A stretch of DNA of 46,851 nucleotides from an uncultured Prevotella sp. Lineage in GTDB: Bacteria; Bacteroidota; Bacteroidia; Bacteroidales; Bacteroidaceae. Positions 7,682 to 14,526 of the stretch are shown piece after piece. Numbering within the stretch: the stretch's first letter is position 1; every line of letters begins with the position of its first letter. The notes below the pieces were generated by a model. The model was not told the DNA's origin and ran no database searches. It was given only the letters and a program-made list of their open reading frames with translations. Both the position numbers and the translations under genes were made by a program. Location: the NCBI GenBank assembly GCA_944319815.1, contig CALUEX010000020.1:1-46851 (forward strand), written 5' to 3'.

Positions 7682-7689
7682 CAAAAGTA
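7682..7689 (-). promoter_or_regulatory. -7 box directly before the DUF4294 gene
   Basis: On the minus strand this reads TACTTTTG, matching TAnnTTTG. Transcription would start about 5-7 nt later, that is at or next to the annotated start codon at 7676. Confidence 0.5.
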
Positions 7690-7734
7690 GTCTATTTTGG
7701 CGTGAAATGGCTGTTTTTTGTAGTTAAAGAATAT

Positions 7735-8001
7735 AATTAACGTCACTTCGGTATAAAAACTGATGCGGGACATTCCAATTTTAGTCCCGTAAATGTCATT
7801 AAACACGGCATTTATCCTCCACCACGTTGCCATCCAACCCGTAGGGACGCTCGGTCTGAGCGTCCGGGTAATGTCGTAAACATATAGTCATTAGTTGTTT
7901 CGCATTGCAGCCGTTGGCTGTTTTCATGGTTACCCGGACGCTCAGACCGAGCGTCCCTACAGGTTGGATGGAAACGTTCTTATACCGAACTGACGTTAAT
8001 T
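7735..8001. mobile_element. Nested MITE-like palindromic element
   Basis: Outer inverted repeats of 22 bp (7735-7756 and 7980-8001, one mismatch; core AACGTCA-TTCGGTATAA) enclose an inner inverted repeat of 42 bp (7829-7870 and 7930-7971, one mismatch). Each inner arm is itself a hairpin (GGACGCTC-GGTCT-GAGCGTCC). There is no coding capacity. A second copy in the opposite inner orientation starts at 46709 and runs off the window end. Terminal inverted repeats, small size and dispersed copies suggest a non-autonomous transposable element, though no transposase or clear target duplication is seen. Confidence 0.75.
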
Positions 8002-8004
8002 AAG

Positions 8005-8125
8005 TAGTTAGAGGTGGTTAAAGTAGTTAGGGTAGTTAAGGTCAAGTGCCTTGCCGGTTGATGTCTTTACGGCCAAAAAAGCATTTGACTTTAACTACCC
8101 TAACTACTTTAACTACCTCTAACTA
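8005..8125. repeat. 41-bp inverted repeat of TAGTTA words
   Basis: Arms 8005-8045 and 8085-8125 are reverse complements with two mismatches, built from repeated TAGTTA/TAACTA words around a 39-nt spacer. It lies at the 3' side of the minus-strand PAP2 gene and could act as its transcript end hairpin. It has the same architecture as the repeat at 5640-5824 with different words. Together with 7735-8001 it fills the 472-bp gap 7677-8148; no gene is seen there. Confidence 0.88.
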
Positions 8126-8148
8126 TTGAATAAATTACGTATAACTAC

Positions 8149-9111
8149 TTATCTGCAGACCTTCTTCCCGACCCACATCAGCGTGAAATAGAGCGCCACG
8201 CCGGTGACGAGGCCTGCCGCTACGTCGATGGCGTAATGGGCCTGTATGTACACGGTAGACAGGCATAGCAGGACGTAAAGCACCGCAAGGACGTAGCACA
8301 CGCGCCTGTCGCCCGTGCGCCAGGCCAGGAGCATCAGCACCGTGCTTATGCCCACGTGGCTCGAGGGAAACGCCGCCGTGGGACGTTCGCCGGCCGCCTT
8401 GGCGCCTTCCACCATCTGGTAGAACAGCCCGTCGGCATAGCCGGGCGTCTTGAGGCAGTCCTGGTAATAGTTGAAATAGTCGTGCACGTTGGGGAATATG
8501 CCCTGCGTTATGTTGTCTATGCCCACCGCCTTGTAGTAGAACGTAGGCCCCGTGACGGGCAGGAAGATGTAGATAAGGTAATAAACGAAGAATGCCGCCA
8601 GCACAACGAACGCCGCACGCTCGTAGTCCTTGTATCGGAACAGGAAGTAATACACGATGACGAACACAATCATCGGGTAGTAGGCGGCGTATCCAAGGCT
8701 CATCATCTCGCTGAATATAGGCCACGGCATGGCCTTGCAGAACAGCAAGGCGGGCTGGCACCCGAAGACGTCCTGCTCCCATTGGGCGAACACGTGGTCA
8801 AGGTTGGGCAGCATACGGTTGATTTCGTAGGTGTCGGGATACCACCAGCCGAGCAGCGCCAGTTGCACGGTTATGCGCAGGAAGAGCGTCAGCCGGCATG
8901 GCGCCATACGGTAGACGGCCCACATCCCGGCTGTGATTGCGGCTATCCTGATGCGTCCCCAAATCATCTCGTTGGGGTTGGCGGCCTTGGTGTATGTGAA
9001 GAATACTATAAGGAGAGTCAGCGCGAGGTAGCCGAGCATGACCCATTCCATCGCCAGAAGGCCTTTCCTCGGGTTCTTGTCTATGGTGAAAAGTTGCTTG
9101 ATGAACTTCAT
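8149..9111 (-). CDS. PAP2-superfamily membrane phosphatase/transferase
   Basis: This 320-residue integral membrane protein has about six or seven hydrophobic segments. The three PAP2 signature motifs are present late in the chain: KAAGERP, then AAFPSSHVGIS, then STVYIQAHYAIDVAAG, with the catalytic His pair. Family enzymes dephosphorylate lipid phosphates or transfer phospho-headgroups. The long N-terminal membrane region and the AHYAIDV motif resemble AUR1/inositol-phosphorylceramide synthase-like members, so sphingolipid headgroup transfer is possible in this sphingolipid-making phylum. The substrate cannot be told from sequence. It follows an epimerase gene on the same strand, separated by simple-repeat DNA. 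Confidence 0.85.
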   Translation of the reverse strand: MKFIKQLFTIDKNPRKGLLAMEWVMLGYLALTLLIVFFTYTKAANPNEMIWGRIRIAAITAGMWAVYRMAPCRLTLFLRITVQLALLGWWYPDTYEINRMLPNLDHVFAQWEQDVFGCQPALLFCKAMPWPIFSEMMSLGYAAYYPMIVFVIVYYFLFRYKDYERAAFVVLAAFFVYYLIYIFLPVTGPTFYYKAVGIDNITQGIFPNVHDYFNYYQDCLKTPGYADGLFYQMVEGAKAAGERPTAAFPSSHVGISTVLMLLAWRTGDRRVCYVLAVLYVLLCLSTVYIQAHYAIDVAAGLVTGVALYFTLMWVGKKVCR

Positions 9112-9119
9112 CTTTGTCG

Positions 9120-9380
9120 TGTTTCGGTTATGCGGTTGTGTGGTTATGTGGTTTTGCGGTTATATGGTTATGGGGTTTTACGGTTATATGGTTATGGGGG
9201 TTGCGGTTATATGGTTATGGGGTTTTACGGTTATAGGGTTTTGCGGTTGGGCATTTTACGATTGTTGGAAGTGAAACCATTAATGCAAAGGCGGCCGTCT
9301 ACAGGTGGCTTGTGCACCGTATAACCGCAAAGCCGTATGGCCTTATAACCCAATAAGCATGACCTTATAACCCGATATGC
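9120..9380. repeat. Degenerate GGTTAT/ATAACC word repeat
   Basis: Bases 9120-9248 consist of repeated GGTTAT-GGTTATGGGG words, including two long near-identical direct copies starting near 9157. Bases 9318-9380 carry the inverted words (CCTTATAACCC), so the region can fold as a large imperfect hairpin. It fills the gap between the epimerase and PAP2 genes; no promoter is recognisable. Confidence 0.8.
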
Positions 9381-9381
9381 C

Positions 9382-10377
9382 TTACAGCCAGTTGTTTTCC
9401 TTGTACCATTCGATGGCCTCGTGCACTCCTCGGCGCAGGTCAAACTGCGGCTTGTACCCGAGTTCCGTCATGGCCGGAGTGATGTCGCAGCGCCAGTTGC
9501 GCTGTTTCATGATGTTATACTTGTCGTTGTTCAGTGCCGTCATTCGCCCCGTGGCCTTGCCGATGCGGTCGCCTATGGCCGTGATTATGCGCAGCAGCCA
9601 CAGCGGCGACTTGACGCGCAGCAGCCACGGGTTGCCGAGCTCTTGGCGTATGAGGTCGCTGAACGTGCGCGACGAGTATGTCTGCCCGTCGCTTACGATG
9701 TATCTTGCGCCGTCCCTTCCGCGCTCGAGGGCGAGGAATACGGCTTGTACCAAGTCTTTTACGTAGATGAAAGTCAGGTGCTGGGGCTTCAGGCCGGCGG
9801 CGAAGTCAACGTGCTTCTTTATGCTTTCGGCTACCATGAAGTAGTCTTTTTCCCTCGGCCCGTACACTCCCGTTGGGCGCAGCACGCTGAAGTGCAGCCC
9901 CCGTATGCCGTCAAGTTCGCGCTCGGCGGCGAGCTTGCTGCGGCCGTAAGCCGTGTCCGGGTGGGGCGTGTCGCCGTCGGTGATGTCTGTGCCGGGCCTG
10001 TCGTCCCTTACGGGGCCGAACACGCTGAGGCTGCTTATGAACACGAGGCGCTCCAGTCCGGGGCAGGTTTCAGCCAGGGCGGCGGCAAGGTTGGCCGTGC
10101 CTTGCGTGTTCACGCGGAAGAAGTCTTCCTCGTGCAGGCATTTGGTGGCACCCGCCGCGTGCACGGCATGGGTGAAGCCTTTGCCTTCCAGCTGCCGCCT
10201 GAGCTGGTCGGGGTTGCCGAGGTCAAGCTCGATGAAGCGTATGCGGCTGTCTTGCAGGTATTTCCTCGAACTGCCGTTGCGCACGGCTGCCCATGTCTCG
10301 AAGCCCTGCCTGAGGGCTTCTTCGGCTATGAAGCTGCCGATGAAGCCGCTTGCTCCCGTTATCAATATCTTCTTCAT
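9382..10377 (-). CDS. NAD-dependent epimerase/dehydratase (extended SDR)
   Basis: This 331-residue protein starts at MKKILITGASGFIGSFIAEE, the classic N-terminal Rossmann motif GxxGxxG. The frame stays open 48 codons further upstream, but that part has no signal or homology, so the ATG at 10377 is chosen. Other marks are HAAGATK, SSLSVFG, the catalytic YGRSK (Tyr-x-x-x-Lys), and VLRPTGVYGPREKD. Family members act on nucleotide sugars or similar (epimerases, dehydratases, 3-beta-HSD-like dehydrogenases). The substrate is unknown. A -7 box TAACTTTG sits about 50 bp upstream on the same strand. Confidence 0.9.
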   Translation of the reverse strand: MKKILITGASGFIGSFIAEEALRQGFETWAAVRNGSSRKYLQDSRIRFIELDLGNPDQLRRQLEGKGFTHAVHAAGATKCLHEEDFFRVNTQGTANLAAALAETCPGLERLVFISSLSVFGPVRDDRPGTDITDGDTPHPDTAYGRSKLAAERELDGIRGLHFSVLRPTGVYGPREKDYFMVAESIKKHVDFAAGLKPQHLTFIYVKDLVQAVFLALERGRDGARYIVSDGQTYSSRTFSDLIRQELGNPWLLRVKSPLWLLRIITAIGDRIGKATGRMTALNNDKYNIMKQRNWRCDITPAMTELGYKPQFDLRRGVHEAIEWYKENNWL

Positions 10378-10428
10378 GCGTATGGATGTATGGCGGCCCT
10401 CGTTACCGGCAGGGCCGTAGAACGGGCG

Positions 10429-10436
10429 CAAAGTTA
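10429..10436 (-). promoter_or_regulatory. -7 box for the epimerase gene
   Basis: The minus strand reads TAACTTTG, matching TAnnTTTG, 52 bp before the chosen ATG. Its position downstream of the alternative upstream starts supports the ATG at 10377. Confidence 0.6.
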
Positions 10437-10517
10437 AGCAAAAAATCCGACATTTACCGAAAATGTAACGATTAATAGGTTTTTGTTTCAAACTTATTAC
10501 AATGCAGTGGCCGTGCG

Positions 10518-11357
10518 TCACATAGCCACGCTTACTGTCAGTCCGTATGCCCCGCCGTCAAACGGGATTGCCCACGGCGTGCAGCTTACGTTGACCTTGC
10601 TCTTGCGGCGCACCGCTTCACGGCACGGGTTGCCTGCGAACAGGCCTATGACCTCGTTCACGGGGTCGATGAGGAACGCCACGATGTTGCCCCATGTGCG
10701 CGAGCCCCACAGTCGGTAGCCGTCGCTGACAATCTTGCGCTTCAGCCTATAGAAGCACTCGCCTAAGAAAAGTCCCGACAGCGGGGTGAGGATGAGGTCC
10801 TGGATTGACGGCTTCTCCATGAAAGCCTCTATGCCGTACTCCCATAGCACGTTCGAGATGAGCGTGCAATAGATGAACGAGCCGAGCTGGTTGAAGCCGA
10901 GGCTGCGCGCTCCCATATAGTAAACGGCGCCTGCGTAGGGGTGGAGTAGGTAGTTGAATATGACGTTGTCGCCGTCCCACACGGGGCCGTTCCTCACGTG
11001 GTAGCTCCATCGTTTCCAGAAAGGGCGCTCCGTTATGCGCTCCTTGTTCCACGCCGTCGCGTTCTCGGGCAGCAGCTGCAGTATGCCGAGCATGGTCGCT
11101 TCGCCGGCGAAAAGCACGCCCGTGTTGAGCCATAGTCGGCCCCAGTCGGGGCAGCTTGTCCTGCGCGAGTAGGGCAGGTCGTAAATGTTCATCTTTGCCT
11201 TTGCCGTCGCAACCGTGCTGTCGCGCGATATTTTGCGCTCCTCTGCCACGGTGTCGTTCACGGTCAACGAGTCTTTTTCGGCGTATCCGGCAACAGCGAA
11301 CATATTGCAGGCAAGCGTGAACAACACCCTCGTCAAGGTGCGTAAATGTTTTGTCAT
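10518..11357 (-). CDS. DUF3943 family exported/envelope protein
   Basis: This 279-residue protein runs from the ATG at 11357, which gives a signal peptide MTKHLRTLTRVLFTLACNMFAVAGYA. Longer in-frame starts lie beyond the promoter box and are not used. The body has WGRLWLNTGVLFAGE, NYLLHPYAGAVYYMGARS, WEYGIEAFMEKPSIQDL, TPLSGLFLGECFY and NIVAFLIDPVNEVIG, the pattern of DUF3943, a family of uncharacterised Bacteroidetes envelope proteins with several hydrophobic segments. No function can be assigned. It is divergently separate from, and not overlapping, the epimerase gene, which follows on the same strand about 140 bp downstream. Confidence 0.82.
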   Translation of the reverse strand: MTKHLRTLTRVLFTLACNMFAVAGYAEKDSLTVNDTVAEERKISRDSTVATAKAKMNIYDLPYSRRTSCPDWGRLWLNTGVLFAGEATMLGILQLLPENATAWNKERITERPFWKRWSYHVRNGPVWDGDNVIFNYLLHPYAGAVYYMGARSLGFNQLGSFIYCTLISNVLWEYGIEAFMEKPSIQDLILTPLSGLFLGECFYRLKRKIVSDGYRLWGSRTWGNIVAFLIDPVNEVIGLFAGNPCREAVRRKSKVNVSCTPWAIPFDGGAYGLTVSVAM

Positions 11358-11386
11358 AAGCGTTACGTCGATATGGTTTGTCTTCG

Positions 11387-11394
11387 CAAAATTA
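11387..11394 (-). promoter_or_regulatory. -7 box for the DUF3943 gene
   Basis: The minus strand reads TAATTTTG, matching TAnnTTTG, 30 bp before the ATG at 11357. It lies inside the longer open frame, which argues for the shorter start. Confidence 0.6.
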
Positions 11395-11538
11395 GCAAAA
11401 ACGCGATGAACGCTTATTTTGCAGGGGCGTAATAAAAATTTAGAAAACTTAAAATATATATAAAGTTTTCCCATTTTGCCTTGTTTGTTGCCTTTTTTCT
11501 ATCAAAAAAGCAGATGCCCATAGAGGGATGAGGCTGAA

Positions 11539-11609
11539 AAACGATAAGGCGGAAAAACACGATGCTTCACATCAAAACTGAAGTCTTGTTTTTCCGCCTT
11601 ATCGCTTTT
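11539..11609. terminator. Hairpin terminator after the CoA transferase gene
   Basis: AAAACGATAAGGCGGAAAAA-type arm (from 11539) pairs with the TTTTTCCGCCTTATCGTTTT-type arm ending near 11609, about 21 bp with a single-base irregularity and a 27-nt loop. It lies just past the stop of the minus-strand CoA transferase. The A- and T-rich ends allow termination in either direction. Confidence 0.8.
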
Positions 11610-11622
11610 CCGCCTTCTTACC

Positions 11623-13128
11623 TTATCTAATATATTCGGCGAAGTCAGTCATGCGCATATCGCCCTTGCGCGCCAGCGTGTCGTGCATGGCGAAGGCTGC
11701 GGGCAGGTTGTGGCGGGTGTGGCCTCCGCGTGCTATTTTCAGGTAGTCGCGCAGCAGCGGGCGGTAGTCAGGGTGGGCGCAGTTCTCAATGATGAGCTGT
11801 GCGCGCTCTGCCGGCGACTTGCCGCGCAGGTCGGCCACGCCCTGCTCGGTCACTATTACGTTGACGTCGTGCTCGGAGCTGTCCTGGTGGCTGACGAAGG
11901 GCACTATTGAGCTGATGAGGCCGCCCTTGGCCGTCGACGGGCAGGTGAAGATGCTGATGTATGCGTTGCGCTCGAAGTCGCCCGAACCGCCTATGCCGTT
12001 CATCATCTTCGTGCCCGATATGTGCGTTGAGTTGGCGTTGCCGTAGATGTCAACCTCGATGGCGGTGTTGATGGCGATGACGCCAAGCCGGCGGATGACC
12101 TCCGGCGAGTTGGATATTTCGCTCGGGCGCAGCGTCAGGTGCTGCTTGAAGTAGTCGATGTTGTCGTATATTTGCTTAAGGCACTCGTTGGAGACGGTCA
12201 GCGAGCATGACGATGCGTCCTTGACGCGCCCCTCGAGCATCATGCCTACCACGCTGTCCTGCAGTACCTCGGTGTAGACGTTGAAGTCGGGCACGCTCTT
12301 TTCGTGCCCCAGTGCGCCCAGTATGGCGTTGGCCGTGCTGCCCACGCCGCTCTGCAGCGGCAGGAACGACGGCGGGATGATGCCCCGCCTCATGTCGTCG
12401 AGCAGGAACTGGGCCACGTTGTGCCCTATTTGGTCGGTCGTTGGGTCAGAGTCCTTGAAGGCGCGCGCCTCGTCGGCGATGTCGCATTCCACCACGCCCA
12501 CAACCTTCCTTGCGTCAATCTCCACGTAAGGCGTGCCTATGCGGTCGCTCACGCGGGTGATAGGTATTGGCTGGCGCAGTGGAGGGTCGAGCGGTTCGTA
12601 GACGTCGTGCAGGTACTTCGCTTCCGGGCTGTGGAACGAGTTGAGCTCCAGCACCACGTGCTTGGCCAGCCGTGCCACCGTGGGGCTGATGCCGCCGGCC
12701 GCCGTCAGGTATGCGCGGCAGGTGTCGGCGCCCTCGTCAATGTCGCACACTTCGAGTATGGCCCAGTCCATTTCGCCCATGAAGCCGTAGCGCAACTCTT
12801 GCGCCATCTGGCTCAGGTGAATGTCGTTGTAGGCTATTTCGCCTGCGTTGACGTGGCGGCGGAAGTCGGAGTTTGTCGTGTACGGCGCGCGGTATTTTAT
12901 GGCTTGTGCGTTGGCCAGGTCGCCGTCGGTGCTCTGTCCGGTGGACGCTCCCGTGAAGATGCTGACCTTGAAGTCGCGCCCGGCCTTGTGCTCGGCCTCG
13001 GCACGCTTGGCCAGTTCCTTGGTTACGGCCTTTGCCGTGCCGGCCGGGGTGAAGCCGCTGAGGCCGATGTTCTCGCCGTTCTGTATCATTGCGGCGGCTT
13101 CGGCCGCCGTTATCCGTTTGTATGCCAT
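11623..13128 (-). CDS. Acetyl-CoA hydrolase/CoA transferase (succinate:acyl-CoA transferase type)
   Basis: This 501-residue protein is the usual length for the Cat1/Ach1 family. Motifs include GLSGFTPAGTAKAV near the N-terminus, FTGASTGQSTDG, SGVGSTANAILGAL, the catalytic-glutamate segment NVYTEVLQDS, and GIGGSGDFERNAY. It would move CoA between succinate and acetate or propionate, or hydrolyse acetyl-CoA. In a succinate/propionate/acetate-forming Bacteroidales this fits energy conservation in fermentation. The exact acyl donor cannot be fixed. It is monocistronic: its own -7 box lies upstream and a strong hairpin lies downstream. Confidence 0.93.
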   Translation of the reverse strand: MAYKRITAAEAAAMIQNGENIGLSGFTPAGTAKAVTKELAKRAEAEHKAGRDFKVSIFTGASTGQSTDGDLANAQAIKYRAPYTTNSDFRRHVNAGEIAYNDIHLSQMAQELRYGFMGEMDWAILEVCDIDEGADTCRAYLTAAGGISPTVARLAKHVVLELNSFHSPEAKYLHDVYEPLDPPLRQPIPITRVSDRIGTPYVEIDARKVVGVVECDIADEARAFKDSDPTTDQIGHNVAQFLLDDMRRGIIPPSFLPLQSGVGSTANAILGALGHEKSVPDFNVYTEVLQDSVVGMMLEGRVKDASSCSLTVSNECLKQIYDNIDYFKQHLTLRPSEISNSPEVIRRLGVIAINTAIEVDIYGNANSTHISGTKMMNGIGGSGDFERNAYISIFTCPSTAKGGLISSIVPFVSHQDSSEHDVNVIVTEQGVADLRGKSPAERAQLIIENCAHPDYRPLLRDYLKIARGGHTRHNLPAAFAMHDTLARKGDMRMTDFAEYIR

Positions 13129-13175
13129 AATGCAAGTGTTTAAGGTTGTACAGTCGTAAGGTATGTATTTTGCGG

Positions 13176-13183
13176 CAAATATA
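13176..13183 (-). promoter_or_regulatory. -7 box for the CoA transferase gene
   Basis: The minus strand reads TATATTTG, matching TAnnTTTG, 48 bp before the ATG at 13128. No -33 TTTG is found at exact spacing. Confidence 0.6.
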
Positions 13184-13450
13184 CTAAATTTTTTGCCAAA
13201 ATGCGCGCGTTGCCACGGTATTATGAGCCCCTTATTTTTGATATGTCTGTAACTCGTTGACAGTCAGTGTGGTATGTCTGTCGCCGCGAAACGTGCCTTC
13301 TCTCTTTGCGAAAGGCCGCCTTTCGCCTTGCCGTTTGCCGTGTTTTGCGCTGCGGAAGGATGCCTTTTGTATGACCGTGGAATTTGATGCGTTTTTGTCC
13401 GGCACCTTGTATGGATTTCATCCGGCGACTTAATAAAATCACGGTAATGC
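13184..13450. other. Intergenic region between divergent promoters
   Basis: No gene or RNA is recognised here. A short palindrome GCGAAAGGCCGCCTTTCGC (13308-13326) resembles the AAAAGGCCACCTTTT repeat family but has no T tract. Confidence 0.5.
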
Positions 13451-13481
13451 TTGCCTTGTTGCCGATAAATTGTTAAATTTG
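13451..13481 (+). promoter_or_regulatory. Promoter of the DUF3791/DUF3990 cassette
   Basis: TAAATTTG (13474-13481) matches the -7 box. A TTG at 13451-13453 lies 20 bp upstream. Transcription would begin near 13488, about 20 nt before the ATG at 13508, so the GTG at 13496 is a less likely start. Confidence 0.7.
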
Positions 13482-13507
13482 CAACAAATCAACAAGTGAA
13501 GTCGGCT

Positions 13508-13729
13508 ATGCAGGAAGATTTGCGTACAAGGGTAACCTACATGATATATTGCATCAATGCCTTCGCCGCCCGTTACGGGCTTAGTGCGAAGCAGGCCTTT
13601 GCTTACCTTTACCGCCATAAGGGTATGGCTTTCCTTGACGAGTGCTATGAAGCCGAGCACCAGTTGTCAATCGCCGATGCCGTTGAAGACCTTGCTGCGG
13701 TGTGCAGGGATAATGGAGGGAAACTGTAA
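13508..13729 (+). CDS. DUF3791 family small protein
   Basis: This 73-residue protein begins MQEDLRTRVTYMIYCINAFA and contains YGLSAKQAFAYLYRHKGMAFLDECYEAEHQLS and a helical C-terminus, the DUF3791 pattern. It is all-helical and acidic. Its stop overlaps the next ATG by one base (TAATG), which indicates translational coupling with the DUF3990 gene. In this family the small protein regularly precedes DUF3990, so an antitoxin-like role is inferred, not shown. The GTG at 13496 would add four residues. Confidence 0.78.
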   Translation: MQEDLRTRVTYMIYCINAFAARYGLSAKQAFAYLYRHKGMAFLDECYEAEHQLSIADAVEDLAAVCRDNGGKL

Positions 13730-14208
13730 TGATGGAGCTTTATCACGGTTCGAACGTCGAAATAAAGGACATTGACCTTTCCTTGTGCAATCCTAACAAG
13801 GATTTCGGCAGGGGCTTTTACCTTACCGACATCAGGGAACAGGCGGAATTCATGGCGGAAAGAAGGGCGAGGATAGCCGGCTGCGGCCAACCTACAGTGT
13901 CAACGTTCATGTTTGACGAAAGTCTGCTCCATGATGACATACAGAACGTAAGGCTGTTTGACGGGCCGAGCGAGGAATGGGCATTGTTCGTGATGGCTAA
14001 CCGTAACGCCCGCGAACCGGAGGCGGTCAGTCTGTATGACATTGTGGTAGGCCCTGTGGCCGACGACGGCGTGGCCTTCCAGCTTGAGCGTTACGCCAGG
14101 AAGTTAATCACGCTTGACGTGCTCGTGAAGGAGTTGACGTTCAGGAAACTCAACCGCCAGTATTTCTTCGGGACCGAACTTGCAATATCAAAACTAAAGA
14201 AGATATGA
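13729..14208 (+). CDS. DUF3990 protein, ADP-ribosyltransferase-like fold
   Basis: This 159-residue protein begins MMELYHGSNVEI. The YHGS segment, then DFGRGFYLTD, then AEFMAERRA resemble the His, Tyr and helix elements of ADP-ribosyltransferase-fold proteins, where DUF3990 belongs. A late EELxF/NQYFFGT-like segment (LTFRKLNRQYFFGTELAI) follows. It sits in a tight three-gene unit: 1-bp overlap with DUF3791 upstream and 4-bp overlap with a small gene downstream. The most likely reading is a toxin-like ART flanked by one or two small partner proteins. No substrate can be named. Confidence 0.8.
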   Translation: MMELYHGSNVEIKDIDLSLCNPNKDFGRGFYLTDIREQAEFMAERRARIAGCGQPTVSTFMFDESLLHDDIQNVRLFDGPSEEWALFVMANRNAREPEAVSLYDIVVGPVADDGVAFQLERYARKLITLDVLVKELTFRKLNRQYFFGTELAISKLKKI

Positions 14209-14423
14209 CGGAGCAACAACAGTTCTTAATCGATGCCGTAGTGGAAGGCATGGCCGTCCGCCTTGTGGAAGACGAGAGCCTGCCCGTAGTTGACGCATTG
14301 GCCACGGTTTACGGTTCTACGCTTTACGACAAGGTGAACGACGTAGAGACGGGGCTTTACTACCAAAGTGCTTGCTATAATTACAATCTCCTGAAGCAAG
14401 AGCTTGATTACGGCAAGCCGTGA
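14205..14423 (+). CDS. Small acidic partner protein of the DUF3990 cassette
   Basis: This 72-residue protein begins MTEQQQFLIDAVVEGMAVRL and contains a VVDALATVYGSTLYDKVND section and ETGLYYQSACYNY. It overlaps the DUF3990 stop by 4 bp (ATGA), a classic coupling arrangement. It is acidic and predicted helical. The motif order (x-L-V-x-D-x-x-x-P-V-x-x-A-L-x-T-V-Y-x-S-x-L-Y) is what I associate with the second small gene of such loci. The family name is uncertain. An antitoxin or chaperone role is inferred from position. Confidence 0.72.
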   Translation: MTEQQQFLIDAVVEGMAVRLVEDESLPVVDALATVYGSTLYDKVNDVETGLYYQSACYNYNLLKQELDYGKP

Positions 14424-14494
14424 ACTGTGTTGGCGGATACTTTTTTGCAGTGAAAATCTATAGTCATTAATTTCGTTTAACCGGATTTTTGCAT

Positions 14495-14502
14495 TAATTT
14501 TG
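14495..14502 (+). promoter_or_regulatory. -7 box for cysS
   Basis: TAATTTTG matches TAnnTTTG, 24 bp before the ATG at 14527. TTTCG at about 14471 sits near the -33 position. The box overlaps the upstream in-frame ATG at 14500, which is therefore unlikely to be the start. Confidence 0.65.
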
Positions 14503-14526
14503 CATTCAAAACAAACAAGAGACATC

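Noticed and set aside
8356-9324. 322-codon open frame antisense to the PAP2 gene
   Set aside because: It is a shadow of a clear PAP2 gene in GC-rich DNA; the composition is His/Val/Arg-rich without motifs and it runs into simple repeats.
9421-10437. 338-codon open frame antisense to the epimerase
   Set aside because: Antisense shadow; the opposite strand has full SDR motifs and a promoter box.
10378-10521. 48-codon N-terminal extension of the epimerase
   Set aside because: The extension lies upstream of and across the -7 box and precedes the canonical N-terminal Rossmann start MKKILITGASG.
11358-11474. 39-codon N-terminal extension of the DUF3943 protein
   Set aside because: It spans the -7 box; the ATG at 11357 gives a normal signal peptide.
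13184-13450. Possible tRNA or small RNA gene
   Set aside because: No cloverleaf, anticodon arm or CCA-type end is recognisable; only a short palindrome is present.
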